DNA from: an uncultured Bacteroidota bacterium
Lineage (GTDB): Bacteria; Bacteroidota; Bacteroidia; Flavobacteriales; Flavobacteriaceae
DNA length: 64,000 bases
Assembly: GCA_902629505.1 (NCBI GenBank)
Contig: CACORF010000002.1
Location: 1 to 64,000, forward strand
Reading direction: 5' to 3'
The position numbers were made by a program, and so were the translations under genes. Numbering within the stretch: the first letter of the stretch is position 1; each line of letters starts with the position of its first letter. The notes beneath the pieces are model-generated. The model was given only the letters and a program-made list of their open reading frames with translations, had not been told where the DNA came from and did not search any database. Shown piece after piece: positions 30,202-38,919 of this stretch.

Positions 30202-31486
30202 TTAACCAAGTTTTTTCATATAATTTGTCTGGATCATATCTCTCAGATTGAAGTTTTGGATTAAATTTTCTAAATGGCATTGAATCATTTCCTATTCCAG
30301 CATTATAGAGCCAGTTTCCGTAATTGCTGTGAACATCATAATCTATAAGCATTGACTCAAAGTATTCTGCACCAATTCTCCAATCAATTTTTAACTCTTT
30401 AGTTAAATAATTTGATACATTTTGTCTTCCTCTATTTGACATAAAACCTGTCTCAAAAAGTTCAATCATATTTGCATTAACGAATGGTTCACTTGTCTTT
30501 CCATTTATCCAGTTTGATAAAGTTTTTTGATCAGTTGACCACTGTTTTTCATCACCATAAATTCCGTCTCTGCTAAAAAACTTTTCTTTATGTTGCATTG
30601 AAACATACTTGAAAAAATCTCTCCAAATCAGTTCAAAGTATAACCAATATGTAGAATCATTTTGGTCTACTTCTGATTCATATTTTTTTAACTGATTATA
30701 AATGTATTTCACGGATACTGATCCATTAGCTAACCATGGTGAAAATTTTGAACTATAATCTTCGCCTATGAGTCCATTACGGGTTAATTTATAGGTTGAT
30801 ACATTACTAGTATTAAAAAAATAATCATTAATTCTTTTCTTTCCATTTATCTCTCCACCCTTAAATTTAAATACAGATTTTTCATGAACATCAAACAGGT
30901 TGAATCCAATATCTGATAGTGATGGTATAGGATAATCAATTGGAATTTTGTTATCAAAATCTAATGGTTCTGGTATTGGTAAAATATCATCAACTGATAA
31001 ATACTTCTCACATTTTTTTCTAAAATTGGAAAAACCTCTTGGTATGTTTTCATATAAAGTTTTTACATCATTTGGTGAATATAAAAATTGATCAAAATCT
31101 TTTATTAAATCAACGTTCTTAGGAAAATAAGATTCTTCTAAAAGTTCATCTCTTGTCCATTCTGATTGTAAAAAGACTTTTTTTATCTCATATTGTTTAA
31201 TTATCCTAGAAATTGATTTATCCAAATAATCATGAGTAACTATTAATGATATGTTTAGCTTATCAAGTTGACTTTTTAATTCTGTTATGGATTCTAGTAA
31301 AAATTTTGCTCTGTATTTCTCTGTTTTTTTGAACCCATACTTTGTAGGAGCAAAATTTCTTGGATCAAGGTTAATGAACCCGATAATATTATCTGAATTA
31401 CTGATGGCATTGGTTAATGATCTATTGTCCTCAACCCTTAAATTATTTCTAAACCAAACTAAACTATTTATCTTTTGCTTCTGCAT
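30194..31486 (-). CDS. cryptochrome DASH
   Basis: 430 aa blue-light flavoprotein of the CRY-DASH subfamily, which repairs cyclobutane dimers in single-stranded DNA or acts in light sensing. Visible: [17 protein letters not shown] at the N-terminus (MTHF antenna domain), the FAD-domain motif [45 protein letters not shown] and [20 protein letters not shown]. The start overlaps the small DUF2256 gene by 19 bp and the stop overlaps the next photolyase by 8 bp, so it is translated within a tight operon. Confidence 0.92.
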   Translation of the reverse strand: MQKQKINSLVWFRNNLRVEDNRSLTNAISNSDNIIGFINLDPRNFAPTKYGFKKTEKYRAKFLLESITELKSQLDKLNISLIVTHDYLDKSISRIIKQYEIKKVFLQSEWTRDELLEESYFPKNVDLIKDFDQFLYSPNDVKTLYENIPRGFSNFRKKCEKYLSVDDILPIPEPLDFDNKIPIDYPIPSLSDIGFNLFDVHEKSVFKFKGGEINGKKRINDYFFNTSNVSTYKLTRNGLIGEDYSSKFSPWLANGSVSVKYIYNQLKKYESEVDQNDSTYWLYFELIWRDFFKYVSMQHKEKFFSRDGIYGDEKQWSTDQKTLSNWINGKTSEPFVNANMIELFETGFMSNRGRQNVSNYLTKELKIDWRIGAEYFESMLIDYDVHSNYGNWLYNAGIGNDSMPFRKFNPKLQSERYDPDKLYEKTWLND

Positions 31487-31605
31487 AATTTGCTACAATA
31501 TTTAACTTCATCCCAATTTCTCTCCCATTTTTTTCTCCAAGAAAATTCCAGACCACATACAATACATTTTTTTGTTGGTAAATTTTCTTTTTTAACTCCC
31601 CTCAT
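31468..31605 (-). CDS. DUF2256 zinc-ribbon peptide (45 aa)
   Basis: Short gene between the SDR and CRY-DASH genes. The 45-aa product has CIVC and, after a Trp/Lys/Arg-rich middle ([14 protein letters not shown]), a YCSKLC pair: CxxC...CxxxC, a small zinc-ribbon arrangement that defines DUF2256. The ATG shares one base with the SDR stop (TAATG), and the last 19 bp lie inside CRY-DASH in another frame. DUF2256 genes occur beside photolyase/cryptochrome genes in other bacteria, as far as I know. Function unknown. Confidence 0.85.
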   Translation of the reverse strand: MRGVKKENLPTKKCIVCGLEFSWRKKWERNWDEVKYCSKLCRSKR

Positions 31606-32297
31606 TAATTTGTTTTAAGTGAACCGATTCCTCCATCAAATGGAATTATTTGACCAGTCATCCATTTACTTTTTTCACTTAATAAAAAATTAACCATTTC
31701 AGATATATCTTGAGCTGAACCAATTTCTTTCATTGGGTGTCTGTTCTTAGCATTATCCATCTTTGAATCAGAATTTAAAAATTTTTCTGCCATAGGAGTG
31801 TCAAGTATAGATGGTGCAATAGCATTTACTCTAATTTTTGGAGCAAACTCAGCAGCGAGAGATCTAGTCAAACCTTCAATAGCTCCTTTAGAGGTAGAAA
31901 CTGAACTGTGAAAAGGCATTCCAAGTTTAACGGCAACTGTACTAAACATAACAATACTAGGATTGTCAGCAGATTGAAGTTTAGGTAAGACTTTTTGTAG
32001 GATTTTGATACAACCCATTACATTGATGTTAAAGTCATCCATGAAAGTAGACGGTTTAATACCTTTAAAAGGTCTAAGATTTATTGTGCCTGGTAAGTAA
32101 ACAAAACCATCAATTTGATCTGGCAACCAGTCTAATTCAAACTCTTCATCCAAATTAAGTACATGAGAATTTATTTTAGTTCCATTAAAAATTTCTGTAT
32201 TTCTAGTAGATACAAATACGTTATTGTTGTCTAGAAGTTTTTTTGAAAGCTCATAACCAATTCCTGTTGAACCTCCTATTAAAAGTATATTTTTCAT
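31605..32297 (-). CDS. short-chain dehydrogenase/reductase, atypical active site
   Basis: 230 aa Rossmann protein. NAD(P) motif [29 protein letters not shown] and the catalytic-Ser strand [10 protein letters not shown] are present. The normal YxxxK reads [12 protein letters not shown]: the Lys is kept but the Tyr position is Val. The classical reduction mechanism is therefore unlikely, and it may use another residue or only bind ligand. It starts 1 bp after the SRPBCC stop and shares its stop with the DUF2256 start. Confidence 0.88.
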   Translation of the reverse strand: MKNILLIGGSTGIGYELSKKLLDNNNVFVSTRNTEIFNGTKINSHVLNLDEEFELDWLPDQIDGFVYLPGTINLRPFKGIKPSTFMDDFNINVMGCIKILQKVLPKLQSADNPSIVMFSTVAVKLGMPFHSSVSTSKGAIEGLTRSLAAEFAPKIRVNAIAPSILDTPMAEKFLNSDSKMDNAKNRHPMKEIGSAQDISEMVNFLLSEKSKWMTGQIIPFDGGIGSLKTN

Positions 32298-32762
32298 TTA
32301 TTTATAATCTCCAAAGATTTTTATTAATTCTTGTTTTCTGTATTTAAAAATACTGTTCAATTTAGAATTAATAAAAAGGAAATTAATAAGGACTCCAATT
32401 GGTCCTAATGGTATTTTGTAATGAATTACATCTTCAATTAATATACCATTTTCAACCTCTTTAAGAAAGTGCTTGTGATGCCAGAAGCTATATGGGCCAA
32501 ATCTTTGTTCATCTATGAAAAACTCTTTGTCTTTAACTTGAGTAATTTCAGTAACCCAATTAATCTTTACACCAAGTAATGGCTTAACAGTATACTGTAT
32601 TATTTGACCAGGGTAAGCCTTTTTTTCGTCCCAATCAGTTATGTTGAAATCCATGTGTCTAGGTGTAATTAATTCCAAATTTTTGGGCGATGATAAAAAA
32701 TCCCATGCTTCATTCAAACTAATAGGGAGCTTTTGTGAATATTTTAACTTAAAGATTTTCAT
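32298..32762 (-). CDS. SRPBCC family ligand-binding protein
   Basis: 154 aa helix-grip protein (polyketide cyclase/START-like) with a hydrophobic pocket. KLPISLNEAWDFLSSPKNLE is the family N-terminus, followed by VKINWVTEITQV, FGPYSFWHHKHFL and DVIHYKIPLGPIG. It starts at ATG 32762, overlapping maf by 14 bp, and ends directly at the SDR start. Members often sit next to cryptochromes and SDRs. The ligand is unknown. Confidence 0.85.
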   Translation of the reverse strand: MKIFKLKYSQKLPISLNEAWDFLSSPKNLELITPRHMDFNITDWDEKKAYPGQIIQYTVKPLLGVKINWVTEITQVKDKEFFIDEQRFGPYSFWHHKHFLKEVENGILIEDVIHYKIPLGPIGVLINFLFINSKLNSIFKYRKQELIKIFGDYK

Positions 32763-33345
32763 TGATAATTTTAATAATTTCATTTGTTGTTTGAGGCACA
32801 GGTAACCCTAAAACACTGGTGTAGCTACCATTTACATATTCAACTCCAATCATGCCTATCCAGTCCTGAATACCATAACTTCCAGCTTTATCAATTGGAT
32901 TAACATTTTCAACATAATAATCAATCTCACTATGAGTAAGATTTTTGTATGTAACACTCGTACTTTCTGTCAAAATTTTGAAATTATTCATAGTTAAGAA
33001 ACCAACCGAAGTAATAACATCATGGGATTTACCTGCAAATAATTTAAGCATATATTTCGCTTCATCTTTATCCTTAGGTTTTCCTAAACATTTGTTTTCA
33101 AACCAGACAAGTGTATCTGCAGTAATAATGATTTCATTTTTTTTGATTGACTTATTAAAAGCATCTGACTTATTTTTTACAATATATTCTGAAATTTCTG
33201 AACCCTTGAGGGAATCAGGGAAACTTTCATCAACTGGGATTGATATCACTGAAAAATTGATACCTGTCATACCTAATAGCTCTCTCCTTCTTGAAGACCC
33301 TGAGCCTAAAATAATATTATACTTTGATTTATTTACTAAATCCAT
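32749..33345 (-). CDS. maf: Maf-like nucleotide pyrophosphatase
   Basis: 198 aa. Maf proteins hydrolyse non-canonical or modified nucleoside triphosphates. Motifs: ILGSGSSRRRELLGMTGINF, ITADTLVWFENKCLGKP with the metal-binding Asp, SHDVITSVGF, and DKAGSYGIQDWIG. Overlaps kdsC by 10 bp and the SRPBCC gene by 14 bp. Its role in the downstream light module, if any, is not evident; it may simply be an operon neighbour. Confidence 0.92.
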   Translation of the reverse strand: MDLVNKSKYNIILGSGSSRRRELLGMTGINFSVISIPVDESFPDSLKGSEISEYIVKNKSDAFNKSIKKNEIIITADTLVWFENKCLGKPKDKDEAKYMLKLFAGKSHDVITSVGFLTMNNFKILTESTSVTYKNLTHSEIDYYVENVNPIDKAGSYGIQDWIGMIGVEYVNGSYTSVLGLPVPQTTNEIIKIINENL

Positions 33346-33836
33346 TTATCATGAATTCTCATTACTTGTTCAATTACATCTCTAACACATCCAAATCCGC
33401 CGTCTTTATGAGAAACATAATCACATATTGATTTTACATCAACCGATGCATCTCTTGGACAAGAGGATATTCCTACAACCTTGAGTGGTTCAATATCTGG
33501 ATTGTCATCACCCATGTAAAGAATATTTTTTTTCTCAATACCCTTTTCCTTCATAAAGTTCTCTAAAATTTCAATTTTGTTAAATGCTTTAAGAAATACA
33601 TCTTCAACCCCTAGTGAGTTAAGTCTGGTTCTGACATTTTCCTGCATACCTCCGGAAATGATAGCTATTCTATATCCTTTTGATATTGCATGTTTTATGG
33701 CATACCCATCTTTTGCATTAAATTGTCGGTCAATCTTTCCATCGTGAGTGTAAATAATTTTACCATTTGTCATAACTCCATCCACATCAAAAATGAAGGT
33801 TGTTATATCTTTTAATCTTGTCTTGTAAGAATCCAT
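33336..33836 (-). CDS. kdsC: HAD-family KDO 8-phosphate phosphatase
   Basis: 166 aa type C0 HAD phosphatase releasing KDO for lipopolysaccharide core. Motif 1 FIFDVDGVMTNG, motif 2 region AIISGGMQENVR, motif 3/4 YMGDDNPDIEPL. kdsA is present at 46.3 kb, supporting the pathway. ATG 33836 is chosen because the longer frame would begin inside its own -7 element. It opens the eight-gene leftward operon. Confidence 0.9.
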   Translation of the reverse strand: MDSYKTRLKDITTFIFDVDGVMTNGKIIYTHDGKIDRQFNAKDGYAIKHAISKGYRIAIISGGMQENVRTRLNSLGVEDVFLKAFNKIEILENFMKEKGIEKKNILYMGDDNPDIEPLKVVGISSCPRDASVDVKSICDYVSHKDGGFGCVRDVIEQVMRIHDKWI

Positions 33837-33848
33837 AATATTTTGTTC

Positions 33849-33856
33849 CAAATTTA
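33849..33856 (-). promoter_or_regulatory. -7 element TAAATTTG for the kdsC to photolyase operon
   Basis: Exact TAnnTTTG on the minus strand, 13 nt before the kdsC ATG. It is the only good promoter seen for the eight-gene operon. Confidence 0.55.
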
Positions 33857-33912
33857 AATAAACTTTAACATGATATTCGCCACCAAATTATTAATTATTA
33901 AAATTTCATATT

Positions 33913-33920
33913 TATCTTTG
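33913..33920 (+). promoter_or_regulatory. -7 element TATCTTTG for the ccsBA gene
   Basis: Exact TAnnTTTG 12 nt before the ATG at 33932. It is divergent from the kdsC element, with 56 bp between the two. Confidence 0.55.
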
Positions 33921-33931
33921 AGGGCTTTAAA

Positions 33932-36900
33932 ATGGGATCTAAAATACTAAATTTTCTTTTTTCTACTCAACTAATGCTTGCGTTGCTTATATTATTTCCA
34001 ATTGCAATGGGTTTAGGGACTTTTTTAGAAAGTTGGTATTCTACAGATGCAGCAAGAATATGGGTCTATAATGCATGGTGGTTTGAAGTCCTTATGCTTC
34101 TTTTAATGGTTAACTTTATGGGTAATATTAAGAAGTATAACCTTCTTAGCAGAGAAAAATTATCAGTTCTTATTCTTCATTTATCATTTATTTTTATTCT
34201 ACTTGGTGCATTTATTACAAGATACATAGGAGATGAGGGAGTTATGCCAATTAGAGAGAATAATATATCAAATTCTTACTTGTCCGAAAAAACATATTTA
34301 ACTGTTTTTATTGATGGTGAAAATGATGGAGTCTCAGAAAGGAAGACACTAAAATCCCAACTACTTTTATCTGAGCACGTAAATAATAATTTTGTAATTA
34401 ATGAAAACTTTTATGACAAAAACTTTTCAATTTCTTTTGATGAATTTAGAGAGAATGTCACAGAAGGACTAGTACTTGATCCATCAGGTGAAAGGTATAT
34501 AAAATTAGTTGAGGCAGTAGATGGAAACAGACGTGAGCATTTTATTAAAGAGGGGCAGGTTTCCAGCATTCAAAATATTTTATTCTCTTTTAATTCTTAT
34601 CAGAAAGGAGCCATAAATATAACCTCAGAGGAAGGAGAATATTTTATTGAATCTCCTTTTGATGCTCAATTTACTGTTATGTCTACACAACAGAATGGTA
34701 ATCTAACTAAAGATAATAAGCAGCCATTAGAGCTTAGGTCATTATATCAAATACCTGGCTTTCAATTTGTATTCCCCGAACCTGCTTTGAGAGGTGTATT
34801 TGAAATTGTCGATGCTGAAGTAACTGATAGGGAAATTGAAGATGCTCTTTATCTTAACGTCAATTACAATGGTAAGAGTGAAAGGATCGCACTTCTGGGT
34901 GGAAGAGGATATGTTAATAGCCCAAAATCTTTAACTATAGATGATCTTGATTTTTATTTATCATATGGCTCCAATGAAGTAAAACTTCCTTTTAGTATTC
35001 AATTAAATGACTTTATAGCTGAAAAATATCCTGGAACAGAAAATAGTTATTCTTCTTTTATGAGTAAGGTAACAGTTCAAGACAAAGAATCATTTGACTA
35101 TGATATTTTTATGAATAATATTTTGAACTATAAAGGCTATAGATTTTTTCAAGCTTCATTTGACCCTGATGAAAAAGGTACTGTATTATCAGTAAACAAT
35201 GATTTTTGGGGTACATTCATAACATATGCAGGTTACTTTTTACTCTATTTAAGCATGATGGGGATTTTCTTTCTAGGAAATTCAAGGTTTAAATTTTTAG
35301 CGAAACAATTAAATAAGAAGACAGCTATTTTAGTTCTACTGTTATCAAGCTCAGGGCTATTCAGTCAAAATATTAATCCGGCTCCCAAAAGTGAATATAT
35401 TGACTCAATAATCACTTCAACTACATACACAAAAGAACATGCCAGTAAATTTGGAAAAATAGTTATTCAGGATAGTGGAGGAAGAATGAAACCAGCTAAC
35501 ACATTCTCTTCAGAGTTACTTAGGAAAGTCAGTAGGTCTAACTCATACAATGGATTGAATTCTGATCAAGTATTACTTTCTATAATGGATAATCCAGGTG
35601 TATGGTTTAATGCACCCCTTGTTTATATTAAATCGCGTCAGAAAGGTGACACTATTAAAAAGATTATTGGATTAGATAAAAATGTAAAAAAAGCTCCACT
35701 AGTTTCTTTTTTTGATTCTATCGGAAACTATAAATTAGCAGCAAACCTTGAAAGAGCCTATTTAGCTTCTGTACCAACCCAAATTGAAAAAGATATAATT
35801 GAATTAGATAGAAGAGTCAACCTACTTTATTCTGCTTTAGAGGGTAAAATAATGAGGATATTCCCAATTCCTGAAGATTCCAACAATAAATGGGTTTCTT
35901 ATCCTGAAGTAAATGATGTTCAATTTAGTGGTGCTGACTCGCTTTATGTCAATAATGTTCTTCAGTTGTATTTTCAAACATTGAGAGTTTCAAGAGAAAG
36001 CAATAATTATTCCCAATCTGAAGAATTATTAGAAAGTATTAAGGGGTATCAAGTTAAATATGGTAGCGATGTTTTGCCCAGTGATTTAAAAATATCATCA
36101 GAAATTATTTACAATAAAGTGGATATCTTCAACAGGTTATACAAATGGTATTTGTTGTTTGGATTCTCATTATTATTAATCTTAATTCTTCAAATTTTTA
36201 ATGATAAGAAATTCTACAATATTCTTATAAAATTTATCGAATACACTATATATTTCTTATTTATCTTAAACACTATTGGACTAGCTGCAAGATGGTACAT
36301 TGCAGGTCATGCTCCATGGAGTGATGCGTATGAATCAATTATTTTTGTTGCATGGGCAACTGTAATTTTCGGTATAATATTTGGAAGAAAATCATATTTT
36401 ACTTTGGCTTCTGCAACATTAGTATCCTCTATTATTTTGTCTGTAGCCCATATGAATTGGTTAGACCCATCAATAGCAAATCTTCAACCAGTTCTTGATA
36501 GCTATTGGCTAATGATTCATGTAGCTGTTATAGTTGGAAGTTATGGTCCATTTGCTATTGGTATGATCCTAGGTATCGTAGTGTTATTGCTGACAATTAT
36601 TGCAAATAAGAAAAACAGAAAGTCTTTTGTAAAAAAATTAGAAGAATTAACTATTGTCAATGAGTTATCATTAACTATTGGACTTGTAATGTTAACTATC
36701 GGTAACTTTTTAGGTGGTATGTGGGCTAATGAAAGTTGGGGAAGATATTGGGGATGGGATCCTAAGGAAACTTGGGCTCTAATAAGTATTATTGTCTATA
36801 CTGCAGTACTTCATCTAAGAATAGTACCAAAACTTAACAATAAATGGCTTTTTAACTTATTAAGTATTATATCGTTTGGTGCAATTTTGATGACTTATTT

Positions 36901-37048
36901 TGGTGTAAACTTTTATTTGGTGGGTCTTCATTCATATGCCTCTGGTGACAAAGTTATTACTCCCGACTTTGTATATTATTCTATTGCTTTTATAACTATT
37001 TTAGGCTTTATTTCTTATTTTGCAAATAAGAAAAATAAAGTGCTTTAA
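33932..37048 (+). CDS. fused cytochrome c biogenesis protein (ResB-CcsA, system II)
   Basis: 1038 aa membrane protein for heme export and attachment to apocytochrome c. Residues 1-100 hold the first two helices and the ResB-type start, followed by a large periplasmic region, further helices near 440, and a second periplasmic region. The last 330 residues are CcsA-like: TIGLAARWYIAGHAPWSDAYES and the tryptophan-rich heme motif ESWGRYWGWDPKETWALISI, with external histidines in LVGLHSYASGD. The fused form is common in Bacteroidota. The stop overlaps the next ATG by 1 bp. Confidence 0.93.
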   Translation: MGSKILNFLFSTQLMLALLILFPIAMGLGTFLESWYSTDAARIWVYNAWWFEVLMLLLMVNFMGNIKKYNLLSREKLSVLILHLSFIFILLGAFITRYIGDEGVMPIRENNISNSYLSEKTYLTVFIDGENDGVSERKTLKSQLLLSEHVNNNFVINENFYDKNFSISFDEFRENVTEGLVLDPSGERYIKLVEAVDGNRREHFIKEGQVSSIQNILFSFNSYQKGAINITSEEGEYFIESPFDAQFTVMSTQQNGNLTKDNKQPLELRSLYQIPGFQFVFPEPALRGVFEIVDAEVTDREIEDALYLNVNYNGKSERIALLGGRGYVNSPKSLTIDDLDFYLSYGSNEVKLPFSIQLNDFIAEKYPGTENSYSSFMSKVTVQDKESFDYDIFMNNILNYKGYRFFQASFDPDEKGTVLSVNNDFWGTFITYAGYFLLYLSMMGIFFLGNSRFKFLAKQLNKKTAILVLLLSSSGLFSQNINPAPKSEYIDSIITSTTYTKEHASKFGKIVIQDSGGRMKPANTFSSELLRKVSRSNSYNGLNSDQVLLSIMDNPGVWFNAPLVYIKSRQKGDTIKKIIGLDKNVKKAPLVSFFDSIGNYKLAANLERAYLASVPTQIEKDIIELDRRVNLLYSALEGKIMRIFPIPEDSNNKWVSYPEVNDVQFSGADSLYVNNVLQLYFQTLRVSRESNNYSQSEELLESIKGYQVKYGSDVLPSDLKISSEIIYNKVDIFNRLYKWYLLFGFSLLLILILQIFNDKKFYNILIKFIEYTIYFLFILNTIGLAARWYIAGHAPWSDAYESIIFVAWATVIFGIIFGRKSYFTLASATLVSSIILSVAHMNWLDPSIANLQPVLDSYWLMIHVAVIVGSYGPFAIGMILGIVVLLLTIIANKKNRKSFVKKLEELTIVNELSLTIGLVMLTIGNFLGGMWANESWGRYWGWDPKETWALISIIVYTAVLHLRIVPKLNNKWLFNLLSIISFGAILMTYFGVNFYLVGLHSYASGDKVITPDFVYYSIAFITILGFISYFANKKNKVL

Positions 37049-37959
37049 TGATTAAAATAAATATTCAAAACGAATATTCACCCTTAAAAACCGTCATTTT
37101 AGGTATTGCTGAAGACCCTGGTCCACAACCTCTTGAAAAAGATGTATACGATCCGGGATCCCTCTTCCATATTCAAAATAATTCCTATCCGATAGAAAAA
37201 GATTTGCTCAATGAAGTTGATAAATTTCATGGAAAACTTGTAAAACATGATGTAGATGTAATTAGACCACAAAATATTTCTGATTGTAACCAAATATTTG
37301 CCAGAGATCTTGGATTTGTGATATCTAATATGTTCTTCATGTCTAATATCGTCCCCAATAGAGAAGAAGAAATTGAGGGTATTCAGAGTATTATAACAAA
37401 GTTTGATGCAGGTGTAATTAAACTACCAGATTTTATGCATATCGAGGGTGGAGATGTCATAATTCACAATGATAAAATATTTATTGGTACATATTCAGAC
37501 AAGGATTATTCATCGTTGATTACAGCTAGAACAAATAATGAATCAATTAAATATCTCAAAAAGCTGATTAATGAATTTGAAATAATACCAATTGAAATAA
37601 AAAAGTCAAATACTAATATTTATGAAAATACATTGCATCTTGATTGTTGTTTTCAAGCTATATCTAAAAATAATGCAATAATATGTCCAGATGGATTTAA
37701 AAATATTGATGATGTAAATTTAATAATGAGGATCTTTGGAAAAGAAAATATTTTTATAGCGTCACTCCAAGAATACTCAGAATTAACTTCAAATGTTTTA
37801 GTAGTTTCTCCAGATGTTATAATCTCTCATTCTAAATTTAATAGACTAAATAAATGGCTTAAAGATAAAGGTATATTAGTCGAAGAAGTCGATTACACCA
37901 ATGTATCTAAAATGTCTGGTTTATTCAGATGCTCAACCTTACCACTTAACAGAGAATGA
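37048..37959 (+). CDS. pentein amidinohydrolase (DDAH/arginine deiminase-like)
   Basis: 303 aa guanidine-modifying enzyme fold. Catalytic elements: the Glu/Asp region MHIEGGDVII, His in LHLDCCFQAI, and the nucleophilic Cys295 in FRCSTLPLN at the C-terminus. Likely reaction: hydrolysis of a guanidino or methyl-guanidino substrate such as dimethylarginine, or an amidinotransferase-type reaction. Its neighbour is a CtlX-like pentein, 4-bp overlap. Substrate assignment is an inference from relatives. Confidence 0.82.
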   Translation: MIKINIQNEYSPLKTVILGIAEDPGPQPLEKDVYDPGSLFHIQNNSYPIEKDLLNEVDKFHGKLVKHDVDVIRPQNISDCNQIFARDLGFVISNMFFMSNIVPNREEEIEGIQSIITKFDAGVIKLPDFMHIEGGDVIIHNDKIFIGTYSDKDYSSLITARTNNESIKYLKKLINEFEIIPIEIKKSNTNIYENTLHLDCCFQAISKNNAIICPDGFKNIDDVNLIMRIFGKENIFIASLQEYSELTSNVLVVSPDVIISHSKFNRLNKWLKDKGILVEEVDYTNVSKMSGLFRCSTLPLNRE

Positions 37960-38864
37960 TGAATCATCTTACTTCAAAAATTTTAATGATTTCACCTGAC
38001 AAGTTCAGAAATAATGAAGATACTCTTTCAGATAATGTATTTCAATCAAGAAAATTTAATGAGGATCAGGTTAAATCAATTGCATTAAAAGAATTTGATA
38101 AACTTAGAGACGTTATTTTAAAGTCAGGAATTGATGTTTTTAGTTTCGATGATGATAGTAAATTTGACACTCCTGATGCTGTGTTTCCTAATAATTGGAT
38201 CTCTTTTCATCACCTTCACAAGGCTATACTATATCCAATGTTTGCAACTAACAGAAGGTTTGAAAGACAGTCTAAAATATTAAATAAACTTTCTAAATCA
38301 GGTATAGAAATTGAATTGGTTAAGGATTACTCCGCCTATGAAAATGAAAATAAATTTCTAGAAGGAACTGGAAGTATTGTTTTAGACAGAAAATCAAAAA
38401 CCGCTTACTGTTCAATATCTAAAAGATCTAATATTGATCTTTTTAAAAAATTCTGCGAAGATTTTGCTTATTTTCCTGTACCTTTTAATTCTTCATACCT
38501 TTCCAAACCAATATATCATACAAATGTTATGATGTCTATATGTAATAATTTTTCTATTATATGCCTTGAATCTATTCATGATAAAAAACAAAGAGAAAAT
38601 ATTATTGACAAATTAAATAATTCCGGTTTGGAAATTATTGATATTTCACTTGATCAAATGACTTCTTTTCTAGGTAATTGTATTCAACTGATTAATTCAG
38701 ACAACTCACCCATTTTAGTTATGAGCTCTAGAGCCTATAAGTCAATTAGTAAATCTCAGCTAAAAAAGATTGAATTACACTCTGAAATTATTCACTCAGA
38801 CATTAAAACAATCGAGGATAATGGCGGAGGAAGTGCTAGATGTATGATAGCTGAAATCTTCTAA
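37956..38864 (+). CDS. ctlX: citrulline-utilising hydrolase CtlX-like pentein
   Basis: 302 aa. Family pattern: SDNVFQSRKF, DTPDAVFPNNWIS with the substrate Asp/Asn, FLEGTGSIVLDR, YHTNVMMSI (catalytic His) and the terminal NGGGSARCMIAEIF with Cys296. CtlX was described for citrulline catabolism to ornithine; with RocD (10.4 kb) ornithine would go on to glutamate semialdehyde. The overlap with the previous pentein suggests coordinated synthesis of both enzymes. Confidence 0.82.
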   Translation: MMNHLTSKILMISPDKFRNNEDTLSDNVFQSRKFNEDQVKSIALKEFDKLRDVILKSGIDVFSFDDDSKFDTPDAVFPNNWISFHHLHKAILYPMFATNRRFERQSKILNKLSKSGIEIELVKDYSAYENENKFLEGTGSIVLDRKSKTAYCSISKRSNIDLFKKFCEDFAYFPVPFNSSYLSKPIYHTNVMMSICNNFSIICLESIHDKKQRENIIDKLNNSGLEIIDISLDQMTSFLGNCIQLINSDNSPILVMSSRAYKSISKSQLKKIELHSEIIHSDIKTIEDNGGGSARCMIAEIF

Positions 38865-38919
38865 ATATTGCTATATTTAAGTAAAGTTTCAAATCTTATT
38901 AAAATTAAAAACTAATTAT

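Noticed and set aside
32945-33385. 146-codon plus-strand frame opposite maf and kdsC
   Set aside because: Antisense to two recognised genes; no promoter or family match.
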